Origin: Centroberyx gerrardi
Taxonomy: Eukaryota > Chordata > Actinopteri > Beryciformes > Berycidae
DNA length: 64,000 nucleotides
Assembly: GCF_048128805.1 (NCBI RefSeq)
Contig: NC_136003.1
Coordinates: 23,836,840-23,900,839, forward strand
Reading direction: 5' to 3'
Below are positions 1 to 12,554 of the stretch, piece by piece. Under the pieces are notes generated by a model, which saw only the letters and a list, made by a program, of their open reading frames with translations, searched no databases and had not been told where the DNA came from. A program made the translations under genes and the position numbers. Positions within the stretch are counted from its first letter, which is position 1. Each line of letters starts with the position of its first letter.

Positions 1-370
1 GGGGGGAGAGAGTAGGTCTTTAAAAACAGCTGGTTAGCACTGACTAACAACTTCTTCCAGGTTTGATCAAATTAACCCAAATATGAAATCATGGCTGTCT
101 GCACAGCACACCCTGCAGAGTCATGATTACATCCACCCCTAAACGCTGAGCCCTAAATGTTTACTTATGTTTCCTATTTGGCAGAGGCAGCCCAAAAGGC
201 AAATAAATCACATGCTGTGAGCCGGCCAGGCCTTCGACTGTGAGAAACTGAGACTAAAAAGCAGAACAAGAGTTAAAGAGTAAAGGGTTTTCAGATGTGA
301 GTCCAGCCCAGCTTGGGTGTGCTCCCTTTTATTTGGGAGAATGGAGAGGACAATCTTTGTTGCCTCCACC

Positions 371-381
371 CCTTTAAAAAG
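371..381 (+). promoter_or_regulatory. weak TATA-like box of the RAMP gene
   Basis: A CTTTAAAAAGG stretch lies about 260 bp upstream of the RAMP start codon and could position a transcript start near 400. It is an isolated AT-rich match without other promoter evidence, so the call is tentative. The 300 bp before it hold nothing I recognise. Confidence 0.25.
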
Positions 382-463
382 GAAGAAAATCCCAAAGAAA
401 CGTGTGTTGGAGAGGGGAAGAGCTGCTGCCAAGGCGCAGGGCAGTCAGACAGAACTTCGAAGA

Positions 464-518
464 ACATCTGGTAACCGCGGGTAACACCGTTTGGACATCT
501 GGTAACCGAAGGTTACAC
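464..518 (+). repeat. two direct repeats with GGTAACC palindromes in the RAMP 5' region
   Basis: The block ACATCTGGTAACCG begins at 464 and again at 495, a period of 31 bp. Each copy is followed by a second GTAAC/GTTAC half, so GGTAAC-type inverted motifs occur twice. It lies in the presumed 5' untranslated region of the RAMP gene. It may be a protein-binding pair or a chance local duplication. Confidence 0.6.
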
Positions 519-641
519 TGCGTCTCTTCCACCCTGTCGGGTTTCCTGTTATGCCTCGCTGTGCACAGTCTAAGAAGTTTAGGTTCATTATCCATGGTCA
601 TCAGTTGGGGGAAACGCACCTTTATTCATTTTTTTTCTGAC

Positions 642-1172
642 ATGAAGGGAGCGCTTGGTTTCATTGGGGTATTCCTCTCCTTTCTCTCCGGTGAGTGTGT
701 GGTCTCCCTTCTACAGCTGCAAATGCCTGCTTCAGTGCTGGAAATGTGAAGGGACTTCATGAGCTCTAGAAAAGAATCAGATACAATTCTGCTTTACATT
801 GAAATGTGCTAGCATGCATGTCTTGTTTTGTTTACTGAACTGAACTGAATGGGCCATGACTTGGCATTTTAGGCTGCTTTCATTAGTGTTAATGTTAACT
901 ATGGGACTACAGTATGTTAACTACCAGGTAACCTAAACATATGGAATTGTCAATAGCCTAAATCAGCTACATGAAATGTTAGAAAATCTAGGTCTAAGTC
1001 TAAATCTAAAAAATGTCTATTATTTTTCTCCTTTTAGATACCAGTTATGGAGACTCTACCAGGCTGTTTGGTAGGATGACATTTTATAGCCTTGTATTAT
1101 CATTCTCTATACAAAGAGCCATCCAGAATCCAGAGATCTTTTAAAGATGTCCAACACATGTTTTGTAATTTT

Positions 1173-1209
<37 letters not shown>

Positions 1210-1825
1210 CTCTCTATCACACACACACACACACACAAACACATACACACACATACGCATACAAACAACACAAACCCCTTTATCCATTTCATGCAGGTTG
1301 CGGGAATAAGACTCAAAACTGTGAAGCGTTTTGCAGCCTCTGCAATGAATTGTTCTTAGCACCAACAATGGAGTGCCTTGGCTTCCTGATTCAAGGGGTA
1401 TGTGTCAAACCATTTGAGGATGCTGTGGGATCGCTAAACAGCACTGACTGGTGCATTTGGAGTAATGTGAGGGGGTAAGTAGACTGTTAAGTAGTTGCAG
1501 CTGAAGTTAATTATTTTTATCATTGAAGATATTAACAATAATCACCTCCCAATTCTCCCTCTGTCCCCGCTGCAGTGTGTATAACAACTTCAGCCTTTGC
1601 ACAGAGGAAATATCTGACTGTCTTCTGATCCCGTGGCCCAACCCTCTGGTGGAACAGACCTTTGTGGATATCCACTCCAAGTTTTTCCAGGACTGTCCCT
1701 CGGAGGAGCTAAGCGACCCGCCACCAGGCATCGTCTTCGCCCTGGTGATAACTCCCATCTGCCTGATCCCAGTCATGGTCATCCTGGTGGTGCTCAAGAC
1801 CAAGAATGGGGATGGCAGCTCCTGA
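642..1825 (+). CDS. ramp2: receptor activity-modifying protein, probably RAMP2 (four coding exons)
   Basis: RAMPs are single-pass membrane chaperones that pair with class B receptors such as the calcitonin receptor-like receptor and set their ligand choice. Coding exons are 642-690, 1038-1070, 1297-1474 and 1576-1825; all join in frame at GT/AG sites and give 169 residues, the usual family size. A short signal peptide (MKGALGFIGVFLSFLS) starts at the ATG at 642; an in-frame ATG at 594 would add 16 residues but gives a poorer signal peptide. The ectodomain has ten cysteines and three N-glycosylation sequons (NKT, NST, NFS). The family signature CTE-x5-C-x4-WPNP-x-VE is clear, then H-x3-FF-x2-C, a DPPPG turn, one membrane helix (IVFALVITPICLIPVMVILVV) and the short tail LKTKNGDGSS. 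Assignment to RAMP2 rather than RAMP1 or RAMP3 rests mainly on the keratin and c1ql1 neighbours, which match human 17q21. Confidence 0.85.
1176..1258. repeat. (TC)n followed by (CA)n microsatellite in RAMP intron 2
   Basis: A pure TC run passes directly into a CA run just upstream of the third coding exon. It explains apparent serine/leucine- and histidine/threonine-rich reading frames here. Confidence 0.95.
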
Positions 1826-2886
1826 TAGTCCCGGATTGTGGCTCTGCCCGCAGCCCTCCCAGAATATCCCATTTCTACCCTTCCCGACCTGAGGACCGCA
1901 GCTTATTTACACATGGAGCTTTCATCTCACCGGTGACTGAACCTTCCCGACAAGTTTACCTACACTTCACAGCCTCGCGGAGTTCTGAAATATCAGCCGC
2001 ACAGACAACAACACAACAGACAGACGACATGCGGTATCGCACTGATTCAGAGTGAATGTCATGTCAGTGGCATCAGGATTATTGTGGCTGTTCAGTGACA
2101 AACTCCCCTGGGAGTTAAGAGAGACTTGTTGTGACAATATCTATTTTAATGTGATTCCTGTACCCTACTTCTTCTCATAATACTTTCTAACAAACAGCGG
2201 TGATGAAAGTGATGTTTTGAACCACCCATCTCTAGATCTGAGAGCGAACACTGATAAATGTTGGCCACATCAAAATGTACACATAAAATGTCCCGAAATC
2301 AGAAAACAGTGCTTCATGTAAACTGGATGAGTCTTTTGTTCTGCACTTTGTTATTTCTCTATTCAGGGTATGATGACAAAAGCTGTCAAGCTTGCAAATG
2401 CCAAGGCAAAATATATTCATGTTGACGCTCATCACATTGCTGGGCACTCTGGTTGAGTTGATAAAAGGCATAAGGTAATTTTTTGATAGCAGAATTCCTA
2501 AACTCTTCATACTAAATTCCTTTTTACTGCCGTTCAAACTCTTTACTCTGGTCTGAGCGAGCAATTATCCATAAGTAAAATGTGCCACAGCAAAACAGAC
2601 GACATATGCCGCCTAAAGTGGCTGCTTTGGTGTTTTTCAGTTCATTATGTGAATTGAATAGTTTGTCAGGCTTTAATCTGTGATAAGGGTCTTCTCTGAC
2701 TACCAGTATAGCGTGTAGGTGAGGGAGGAGAGGACAGAGACTTGGGAGAGTCTGTTGTATGGATTTGGTTATGTGAGTCATAGCACATGGAAGGTTTGGG
2801 TCAGGGGTTACAGATGGGACACAATGAGGGGGTACGCCCAGAATAGGAGATCTCTTTCCTGGTATTGTCTATTTTCTGAACCGAAA

Positions 2887-2892
2887 AATAAA
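2887..2892 (+). terminator. possible polyadenylation signal of the RAMP gene
   Basis: An AATAAA hexamer about 1.06 kb after the stop codon, on the coding strand. I noticed no earlier canonical hexamer after the stop, so a 1-kb 3' untranslated region is possible. A variant signal nearer the stop is not excluded. Confidence 0.3.
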
Positions 2893-5680
2893 TCCTTCAG
2901 CACTTTCCTCTGTCCAGACGATGACAATCCTCACTGTCCTGTGATGAGCCGGCTGAGGCAGAGTCTGTACCCATCGGCTCAGTCCAGCATCAAAAGTTCA
3001 GACCGAAGACACTTGGGCTTGTCTGTTCAGCATAGCGGTAAACACTGACCAACGACAGGAAGATAAAAATGTTATCTTTCGCCCGAATCATGATAACGTG
3101 GTTTTGTATTGTTCAGTCTCGGATGACAATGAAGCATTGTAAGTGCTTTCAGATTTGGAAACAAAGAAATATATGTGTATGTATATACTGTATTATATTT
3201 CTGCCATTGTCAGGACTAACTGGACTTACTGTACTGTCTGAGAGAATACATCCCGTCTGTTCTCACACTATGTACTGTATGCATTTTGATATTGATACAA
3301 TTAAATCTACAATCGGATTGTTAGGTGTTTGATTGCTTTTACTGATCTGAATCTCCTGGTGAATTAATTACATAGGAATGGAAACCATCTAAGTGCATCT
3401 CTGAAACTTGATCTCTGTATTAAAACCTCTTGAAATACACAGCTGATCCTGACATGAAAGAAGCAGCAAGTTTGTTTCCATGTTCAGCTCAAGAGGATAT
3501 ACTGACATTCATTCAGGCTAAAGAAAACTTTAACCTTTCTCTTTATTTGAGTAAACACTCCTGTCCCTTGAGTACAATGCAGGCGCTATTGCTCTATGCC
3601 TCTGGTAGCATTTCACTGTATTTTCAGTGAGCAGTTTATTTCAGTGCAGTTGCTATGCTGTGCAAGTGCTGATGTAGTGAAGGAAGCAGTGACAGCAGTC
3701 ATGTATCACACCCTCATCTGGCACACACAACACTGCTGGGTGGGCCTGTGTGTGTGTGAGTGTGTGTGTGTATGTGTGTCTGTCTGTTTGGCAGGGTTGG
3801 GTGGGAAAGTGTGTTTGGTGACCTTCTTCCTCTCTAGAAGTCAGGTCATCCTCGTCCCCGCCCCCTGCTGATCTCATCCAATTCTGTATTACTCCTTAGT
3901 GTTACAGCGGGCCAGAACACTTATTTTTTCCAAATGATGTTCAAACGTGTCATAACTATTGTATTGGTACATCCATAGTGCACACACTCTAGTTATTTCC
4001 TTTTACAAGCAAAGCCACACAACATTCATACAAGACGGCACATATTGAGCCATACTAAACCATACCACACCATACCATAACCTACAATACTATACCGTAC
4101 TGTTCTGCTTCATATTGTACTGTACCACAACGTATCATACTAAATTAGTCTTACAGTACATATAATATAGACAGAAACATGGAACCACACCTTTGATGCA
4201 ATTATGCAAAATGTGGCTGTGAAAACATTACTGATCACATTTTATTTTGTTAATCACATTAGATCAATTGTTGTACAAGTTGTACATTGTATTTGACATT
4301 GTATTGTGTACAATGCAATGTCAAATGCCCAAGGGCAGCCAGCTTATTAATACATGATGGTTTTAAAAATGTTGAATATTTCACTTGTCAAACTTTGCCC
4401 TCTAGTGGCTTTATGTGCTGGAGTGATGAATCACTGCTTTATGGCCCAATAACAGTCAGGTTTATTTCAGCACCTACCAGGATGTCACATATTATTTCAT
4501 ATATTAAAAAAATCGACCTCAATCTTGATGGTAACTCAAAACTAGTAAGTTTTGATTCAATGTTTCCTGAGCAACACTGACATCACCATTACTGCCATTA
4601 CAACAGCTTACCTGCTACAAAGAAGCACCATTAGTGTTTATAGATTTGAAACAGACATCCTGCATTCTACCTACACTAGGTCTGTAGCAGGGTAATCACA
4701 CATGCAGTTTTATAGCTAGTGCCACATATATAGGCTGGATTTATATTGGCATCCAGCTGCAGGTGGCTCCCCATGTACATGTAGCACATGTTGAATATGT
4801 ATACAACAAAACAAGAATTAAACCATATAAAAATAGGCTTATGGCTACAGATTTGGAGCATGTCTCTGTCCAAATTTGGATTGTTTTAACACCATGTCAG
4901 TCATTTTGAACACCCACAGCATCCACCATTAAGATAGACAGACTAATGGTAATGCAGAACCAGCATAGCTGGCTGAAACAATGCAACCATGAGTCTACAT
5001 TTAACAAGAAATTCAGTTTTGTGATCCAGATATGATTTTTTACTGGAGGCTAGACATGACTAAAAGGTCACTGTAATCTTAAAAATTAAAATTGGTGTTC
5101 TTGTATAAACACAGACATTGTCTTGCAAGAGGATTATTATGCTATCACCAGAAATCTTTTAAAACAGTTTTGGAGGCCAATAGTTAATTTCCCATACCCT
5201 CAGCTGTGCCATAGCATAATTACATAACATTATGAGATGCCTCAACTTGTACATAAATCAACCGATTAAAAGTGTCCCGTTGGCCTCGGTTTCAATGATT
5301 TGTGCTGACATGGAGTGGGTTGACATGTTGCTGTGGGGCTGTTATCGCTTTCTACTGAAATGACCTGGGGAACATGTGTGTAGACACATCTTGTTATGTA
5401 ATACCTGGCAGATTTATGGAGCGTGTATTTAGTGTGTTTAAGTTAGTATTTAGTGACAAATTAGTCAAGTAGCTTATTAATAACAAGAAAATCAGGGAAA
5501 CAGGAAACTTGAGCTGAAAACTAAAACTGAGCTGAAAATAAAATAAAAACTAATGAAAAATCCCAAACTATAATAATCCTGGTGATTGTGTGTGTGATCC
5601 TAGAAATAGATTGATCGCTTTAGGCACATTCCACATGCCTATGAATTAAGCTTGATTTCAAATTTGAATGTCACACCCAC
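2893..5680. other. intergenic spacer, RAMP to keratin
   Basis: No gene is recognisable. The stretch is AT-rich and holds a TG microsatellite at about 3748-3785 and a degenerate CATAC-type run at about 4040-4150. Short open frames lack homology, splice context or composition that would support coding. Confidence 0.6.
4040..4150. repeat. degenerate CATAC/CATACCA tandem repeat
   Basis: Repeated variants of CATAC, CATACCA, ACTATACC and GTAC follow one another imperfectly over about 110 bp. It looks like an old, decayed simple repeat. Confidence 0.55.
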
Positions 5681-5698
5681 CCAGTCGAGGATATATAT
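5671..5698 (+). promoter_or_regulatory. keratin core promoter: CACCC motif and TATA box
   Basis: ATATATATTT at 5691-5700 lies about 30 bp before a presumed start near 5722 and about 70 bp before the keratin ATG. A CACACCCACCC motif, the type bound by KLF/Sp1 factors common in epithelial promoters, sits just upstream at about 5672. Spacing and position fit a compact keratin promoter. The TF assignment is inference from the motif. Confidence 0.6.
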
Positions 5699-5764
5699 TT
5701 CTAGGAGGGGGACCAAGGCTGCACTGAGTTCGAGGACAGCAGGCACCTTCCTCTCTCTGCAGTA

Positions 5765-8700
5765 ATGATCGTCCTCTCCAGCCGCAGCAGCCTCTTCAGT
5801 CATGGGCTGGGCTCTGGAGCCTCTGCTGGGGGCTTTAGGTCTTCTCGCTCTGGGACGGCCATCATGTCCCAGAGATCTGGCAGTGTGTACGGAGGGGCAG
5901 GGGGTAAGGGCATCCGTATATCCTCTGGCAGATCCAGCATCATGGCTGGGGGCTTTGGCTCTGGAGGCGGTGCTGGTGGGAGCTTCGCTGCCTTCTCCCT
6001 GGATGCTGGCGCTGACCCTGAAGGAGCATTCAGCAGCATAAGCGAGAAGCTGGTCATGCAGAGCCTGAACACCCGTCTGGCCGAGTACCTGGAGAAGGTC
6101 AGCGTCCTGGAGCAGGCCAATGCCAAGCTGGAGGGGCAGATCAAGGAGTGGGTTCTCAATCGTGGCACTGTGGCAACTCGAGACCTCACCACCCACCTGA
6201 AAACCATCGATGAGATCCGGGCAAAAGTAAGGCTCTGCACAGGTTCCCACTGCTATGTGCATATGTAATGTAGCAATAGATCCGCTGCTGTTATGTTTTA
6301 GATAGCTCACTCAATGATGTCTTTAATTTTGTCAAAACAGTACCTTTACCTTCATCTGTGAGCATTATATGTTCTTTCTCGCTGACTGATTTATTGGAGC
6401 ATGTGCACAATGGAGTTTTGCCAGACTTGATGAAAATTAAATGATTGTGCCCATTGATGCGAGTTATTCAATGTGACATGAGTAATTACTTTCTTGTGCA
6501 AGATCCAAGCAGCTGGCACTGTTGTGTCAGAGCTGACCCTTCAGCTGGATAACACCAAGCTCTCAGCAGACAACTTCAGAATCAAGTAGGTTTGACATCA
6601 ATACTTATTGCTCCATCAACCTGAATAAACCCATAGAAATCCACAGCATAAACATTCTTAAATACTCTACACCCGGCTGTTTGAGACTTTGAGAAGTGAC
6701 AAAAGTCAGATATAGTCTTAAATCCTCCTTCAAGGTTTGAAAGTGAGCTGTGCCTGCGCCAGTCTGTGGAGGCCGACATTAGCAGCCTGAAGAGGATTCT
6801 GGTCGATTTGTCCCTGGACAAACAAGGCGTGGAGGGGCAGCTGGAAAACCTGAAGGAAGAGCTGGTCTACCTGAAGAACAACCATGAGGAGGTGGGACCA
6901 GCAGGATCAGGCTTACTGAAATTATCTTAGAACTAACATCGTTTAATGTTTTTATCATTACTATCTCTCCTAGGAGACAAAGGAGATGCGGAGCCAGCTG
7001 AGCGGTCAGATCCACGTGGAAGTGGATGCAGCTCCGGCGGCTGACCTGAACGCTGCCATTGCTGACATCAGAGAGCAATATGAGGGCTTGGTAGCTAAAA
7101 ACCACAGAGATGTTGAGAACTGGTTCAAGAGCAAGGTAAGGGGCCATATATCACACTGGCATGAGTACAACCCACGCTTGTGAAATAGAGTGGTCTAGAC
7201 TAGAGTGCATGTTGAGCAGTAGTTTACCTTCATATCCTACTGTGTTTGAATGATCTTGTTACTTCATATCAGAAATAGGTAACAAATGAGAAATGTGGCA
7301 GGTGCAGATTTGAGTGTGTGTGGTTCCTCTCAGGCAGAGGCAGTGCAGCAGGAGATGAGCGTCCATACAGAGCATCTGCAGACCTCCAGTGTGGAGCTGA
7401 AGGAGGTTCAGACCAAAGGCAGAGACCAGGAGCTGGAGCTGCAGACACTCCTCGCTGTGGTAAGCAGTGTTGGCCTCGATAATAAGTAATAGATTACTCA
7501 GTACTCATGGCTCATTTCCAAATTAATAGTATCACTTTACTTATTACTCCCGGGAAGAAGGAATTTGTTGCAGTTGTATTACTCATCTGTAACACCTCCA
7601 AAATTAGCGCTTGCACTGTTTGCATCTCTTATCTTCAAAATTAGGGATAACTGAATTGCCTCTCCTGTGTGTTTCTGTGTGAATGATCAGGGTAACTAAA
7701 TGGTGTTGATGTTCATTGTTATTGTCATCTCTTTGCTCATTAAAATCAAAGTAGTGAGAAAACCTCCACTCGGGGAATGTAAACCTTTGTGCCATTTTGA
7801 ATATAAGCTAGCTCAGTGTGTGCCTCCGTCAACTGAGAGGACAATGACAAATTATGACAAAAACAATCAGGGGTTGGGGGTGGGATATAGTTTTTGGATA
7901 GCTCAACTTCAATCTAATATTTGGAGGGGGTGATAACAAAAGTACCAACTTATTTTTGATTGGTAAATGTGATATTACTGGAAATAAAAATAGGAATGTA
8001 ACATGTAACTGAGTAATGCGTTCACACCCAACACAACTCATCAGCTAAATTCATCAAACATTACAGCCACAGAGCAGCAAGACTGAAGCATCGTAGAAGG
8101 TCATTTCCCTGCGATATTTTAAGAGTACAGTAGAAATTTAAAGTTTCCGCCCTTAAGTGATCTGTATCATTACATGATACACATCTGTGTCGCTCCCTGC
8201 ATGCTGAGAAGCTCCAAAATAACACACTAACACAATGAGACAATTCCCAAAGCCTGCCAGAAATAACATAACCTTCAACCTTCACTTCTCGACTGTAGGA
8301 ACTATGAGCAGTCTGTGGAAAATAACCCACAGAAATTTACAAAAAAACAAAACAAACATGCAGCAAAAATGCAACTCCAGCTTGGCTCAAATCTGTGCGA
8401 CTGTATGGCTGTGCCCTTGCAGAAAGCCTCTCTGGAGGGGAACCTGATGGAGATTGAGGCCCGTTATGGAGCTCTGATGGTGGGGCTGCAGGCGTCTGTT
8501 GTCAGCCTGGAGAGCCAGCTGACGCAGATCAGGGCAGACACACAGCGTAGTGCCCAGGAGTACCAGGCCCTGCTAGACATCAAGACCCGCTTGGAGAAGG
8601 AGATCGCAGAGTACCGCAGGCTGCTAGAAGGAGAAGACACAGGGTGAGCCAACCAATCAACTCCCACCCCTGCCGAGCCACATTAATAGCCCTGTACGCT

Positions 8701-9711
8701 GATAATGATGGGTTTTCTGAAGACACGCAGTGCTGTTCTGCTCAAAACCTGTCCTTTCCAGATTTCAATATATTCTACATACATGCATTATGTTTTTCTT
8801 TTACTGCAGTATTACTACAATGTCTAGAAATGATTTTGAATGATTTGCAATGGTGCAAAAAGCCTTCTGAATTTTTTTTAATTTTTTTGACTAGGAATGC
8901 CTATAGTGCTTAGAGCAGTTAAGCTGTAAATTGTGTGTGAATGTACCTTTGAGTCACCTCTAGATGGCAGCCTTTGAGAGCATATGCTGTAGTTGAAGGC
9001 ACCCTAAAATTGGACCTTTTGAGTATACTCCCGTTCAGTTTGGGAGAGAATACGTAGTCTCTTGCTGATTGTACCTTTGTTCACAGGTATGCAGTGACAT
9101 CAGCTGTTGAAAGTGCTGTGGTTGACACTGAAACCTCAGGTCAGGAAAACTCAATCCTCCTTTTTATTCTTCTGTTTGGACACTCCCATATTAAGTCAAT
9201 ATGCAGTACCGATATTATTGTGTGGGCTTAATTTTAAAGCAAACAGTACGACCGCAGTTCAAACAGAACTGAATCTTCCATGCAGATCCAGTTTGTGATC
9301 TCGTGACACTCCAAAGTGAACCGTAGCACCCTGCGTTCGTCAGCTCAACTTTCTGTCTAGTGTCTGTAAAAAAAGGCACCGTTAAAATGTATTGAGTGTG
9401 TTCTTTTTATTTCTGCAGCATCCACTGAAGAGTCAGAGCCACTGGACGATCCCAGTTCGTCAAGCATCACTGTTACAGTGGTGACAGTGGCAACAGAGGA
9501 GGTGAATAGAGAGCTGGTCAACTCCACCACAACTGTAAATGCAGAGGAGGTGAATAGAGAGCTGGTCAACTCCACCACAACTGTAAATGCAGAGGAGGTG
9601 AATAGAGAGCTGGTCAACTCCACCACAACTGTAAACACAGAGGAGGTGAATAGAGAGCTGGTCAACTCCACCACAACTGTAAACACAGAGGAGGTGGTGC
9701 TGGAGGCTTAG
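5765..9711 (+). CDS. type I (acidic) keratin, eight coding exons, 518 residues
   Basis: An intermediate-filament subunit that pairs with a type II keratin in epithelial cytoplasm. Coding exons are 5765-6226, 6503-6585, 6735-6891, 6974-7135, 7334-7459, 8423-8643, 9087-9139 and 9419-9711. The 83, 157, 162, 126 and 221 bp sizes of exons 2-6 are those of type I keratin genes, and all junctions are GT/AG and in frame. The head (residues 1-92) is rich in Gly, Ser and Arg. The helix start motif lies at about 93-118 ([20 protein letters not shown]) and the rod ends near residue 401 with the termination motif [13 protein letters not shown]. The tail (404-518) is unusual: acidic, Thr/Val-rich, with four copies of a 16-residue unit, ending EEVVLEA. 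The ATG at 5765 has a G at -3. I cannot assign it to a numbered keratin; teleost type I keratins radiated separately from mammalian ones. Confidence 0.95.
9496..9687 (+). repeat. 4 x 48-bp tandem repeat coding the keratin tail
   Basis: Four head-to-tail units at 9496, 9544, 9592 and 9640 encode [15 protein letters not shown] plus A or T. The copies differ at only a few bases, near the unit ends, which points to recent expansion or ongoing homogenisation. A partial fifth start (EEVVLEA) follows before the stop. Confidence 0.97.
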
Positions 9712-9770
9712 CTTCACTCTGCAGCCATTTCGCTCTTCATAGCTTGAGAACTGACGGTTTGCAAGAAACA

Positions 9771-9776
9771 AATAAA
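9771..9776 (+). terminator. keratin polyadenylation signal
   Basis: AATAAA lies 60 bp after the TAG stop codon on the coding strand, giving a very short 3' untranslated region. No competing hexamer lies between it and the stop. Confidence 0.8.
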
Positions 9777-9799
9777 GACAAACAATATTCTGTTGCTGC

Positions 9800-12145
9800 T
9801 TTGTGAGTCTCAGTAATTTGTGATTGACAATTTTATTTGACAATTGAACATTCTATTTTATGCATATCTGCACTTAAAATACTTTGTGAAAATACATGCA
9901 AAACTGAGATAGGCTATCAGGAAAATTATAAGCATTATTGCATCGTGCCAATGAAGGCAAAACTGAAAAAGTAAGAGACCCGGAAGCCAAGTAAATGTGT
10001 CAGTCTATTTGGAACATGGAGTTTCTTGGCTCCAGACCTTGTTTTCTAGTTTTGATTTCCAAAAGCCCTCTGAATTCAGGGCATGTGGCTGGGGAAAGTA
10101 AAGGAACTGGTCCTTAGGAGTAGGAATTTCTTAGAGTATCCTGTGAGATCCTTCTTGCAAGGCTGATCCAGAACAATTATTTGCCATCATTCATCATCTT
10201 TGCTTGTGTTCTTGCAGTAGCTGTAGCCTTACGATGGTTTGGTGTGATCAGTTGATTTTCGTATCAATGAAAAGATTTTATAACCTCAGTGGAATATCGG
10301 CACTCTCCTATCCCCCTTTCCTCTAACATCCAAGAAGGATTTCAATAGAAGAACTCGCCTTAGCTTAATGGCATGAGGGACAGTTAGACCCAATCCTGTT
10401 TAGTGGTAAATATCATCAGTCTCAATCCACAATGCTGAGCTGCTTAAGTTGATCTACACAGGGAAATACATTCTTCATGCATACATACATTCAGAGATGC
10501 TCATGGACACAAGTGTGCGCACACACGCACACACACACACTCACACACACACAAACAAACACTCATACACAGAAACACAAAGACACACACAATAAACAAT
10601 ACCATACAATACATGAAAGAAGACGTAAATGTATGCAGGTATAGAGAACACACGAGGGAGACTGAAAGCAGAAATGTGAAAGGAGTGTGTGGGAATTTAT
10701 CCCCATTTCAAAGCTGCGGCATACAAAAGTTTCTGCTTAGTGTGTCCCCATCTGTTTATAGGGACGGCATGTCATTCCTCCAATACACCACTCGACAATG
10801 CTTCAGGGATTGAGCCTAAACAAGCCTAGTTTATGCCTCTATATTATGTATGGCTTTTATGCAAATGCAAACGGTGACAGCGAGCAAAAACCTTTGATCT
10901 GGGCGTCTTTGTGGCAGGAACCAGTTAATGCTGCAAAAGCATAATGAATCTAGCGGGGAAGCAGAGTCAGAAATGCAGTGTTGAGATTGTAAATAGAATT
11001 GCGGTGAGGAACCCAATAACTTCTGCCTGGGATGTAAATTGAGAGCTTATACACTGCCTCCTCCTTTAGAACGCCATATTTTCCAAAGGTTAATGACTGC
11101 ATCTGCACAGACGTAGCTGTGCCAAGACAAAGTGTGGAGGATGTTTGATGATATGATAACACATCAAGATTGTCATTTCTCCCAGGTAGAGAATTATGAG
11201 CCTGTTAGTGAACGTAATGAGTTGCTGGACAGTAGGGAAATAATGGGGTCTTCACCTAAATGCATTCCTGTCTCACACTACTTTGTTTGTCGTCCCTGCT
11301 AAGGTTATAATCACAAAAGGAGCGTCTATGGAAGCCCTTGTGAAAAATTTGACAATAATCACTCAGTTGAAGTAGTTTTAGTGTTCTGTCTTCTATGCCA
11401 TGATGGTGAGGAAGGTAGTTAAAGCAATCTTTATCTCTAAAATGCTATTTACTACTTTCACCAACTTGATCTTCTGGATACAACTACAGTTGTGCTATAT
11501 AATAATTCACATTAGTAACTTAGACTAATAACTACTATTGCATTTAGCCAGTACTTGAGGTTTTGAGGTCTTTGTAGTGAGATTAAATGGGAGTTTTCAC
11601 CGAGACAGATTTAAAGAGATTCATCAGTTGTGTCAAACTGGACTCATCAGTACATAACTTTATAATTTTAATTATAAAAATGTTGAATGTTGATATAACT
11701 TCAAATATAATATGTGTGATTTTAGACTTATAAAGATTTAAATAAATTGAAAATAGTCTAATATTTAGTTTAAATTGACATTGACTTACATACATACTGC
11801 AAGTTTCAACAATGCTTTGGGCTTCACAGTGCGGGATATGCTTTGATGCTTTGATGCAGTCAGCATGAGAAAGGGTGTGTCCTGAACCTGTTCTTACACA
11901 ATTCCCATGGGAAAAGCTGCACCTTCCACTTCTCTTCAAAACTCAGTTCCACTTCACAGCAATCGTTTTTAATCCGTTGCAAATGCACACTCGAGCACAC
12001 TGTGGATGGTTAATGGTAAGCAGCACATTGAAACGATCATTCGTATTCATAAAATTCAATATTATTTCTCTTTAAGGACTTCTTGCACTATTCCGAACTC
12101 AATCAACAGACACTCATACACAAATAGCTTCAGCAAAAAAAAAAA
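9800..12145. other. convergent spacer between keratin and actinoporin-like gene 1
   Basis: The two genes point toward each other here. The stretch is AT-rich, with a degenerate CA microsatellite at about 10517-10590. I see no further coding exon on either strand. Confidence 0.6.
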
Positions 12146-12148
12146 ATG

Positions 12149-12154
12149 TTTATT
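12149..12154 (-). terminator. possible polyadenylation signal of actinoporin-like gene 1
   Basis: TTTATT on the + strand reads AATAAA on the minus strand, about 400 nt after the gene 1 stop codon, beside an A-rich run. It is a plausible 3' end, without other support. Confidence 0.4.
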
Positions 12155-12554
12155 TTATTCCTCCAGACTACAGTGTCAAGGTAAATACAGACAAGCTCTG
12201 AGTGTGTTCTATTAAGCTATGCGCCCTCGTCCTCCGGTGAGTCATCCTTTGATTTCCATTTCTAAAGATGCCATTTTAAAGCCGGATGCTATTGAAGCAG
12301 ACAGAGGCTTCGGCTAAAAAGAGGGGATATTGCTGCCTGGATTTATAAACAAACTAAACTCTGATCTTAAGCAGATTTACTGAAGGGTAATACCTAGATA
12401 TACAGACACATGTCAGCAACAATACATCTGTTAAACCATGCATGTCGACTGTAATAGAAGCAGTCTGCCAGGTAATAGCTTGAGGTGGGGGGGTGGATTC
12501 TGCCATAGGGACGCATCAAAAGTATGACAAAAACAGATGGAGGAGGGGGTCTCT

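Noticed and set aside
402-641. Extended N-terminus of the RAMP protein from 402
   Set aside because: The codon at 402 is GTG. The in-frame ATG at 594 is possible, but it would put a basic segment before the signal peptide.
5800-6240. Long reverse and alternative-frame readings over keratin exon 1
   Set aside because: GC-rich exon shadow frames; the + frame has the keratin helix motif and the canonical splice site.
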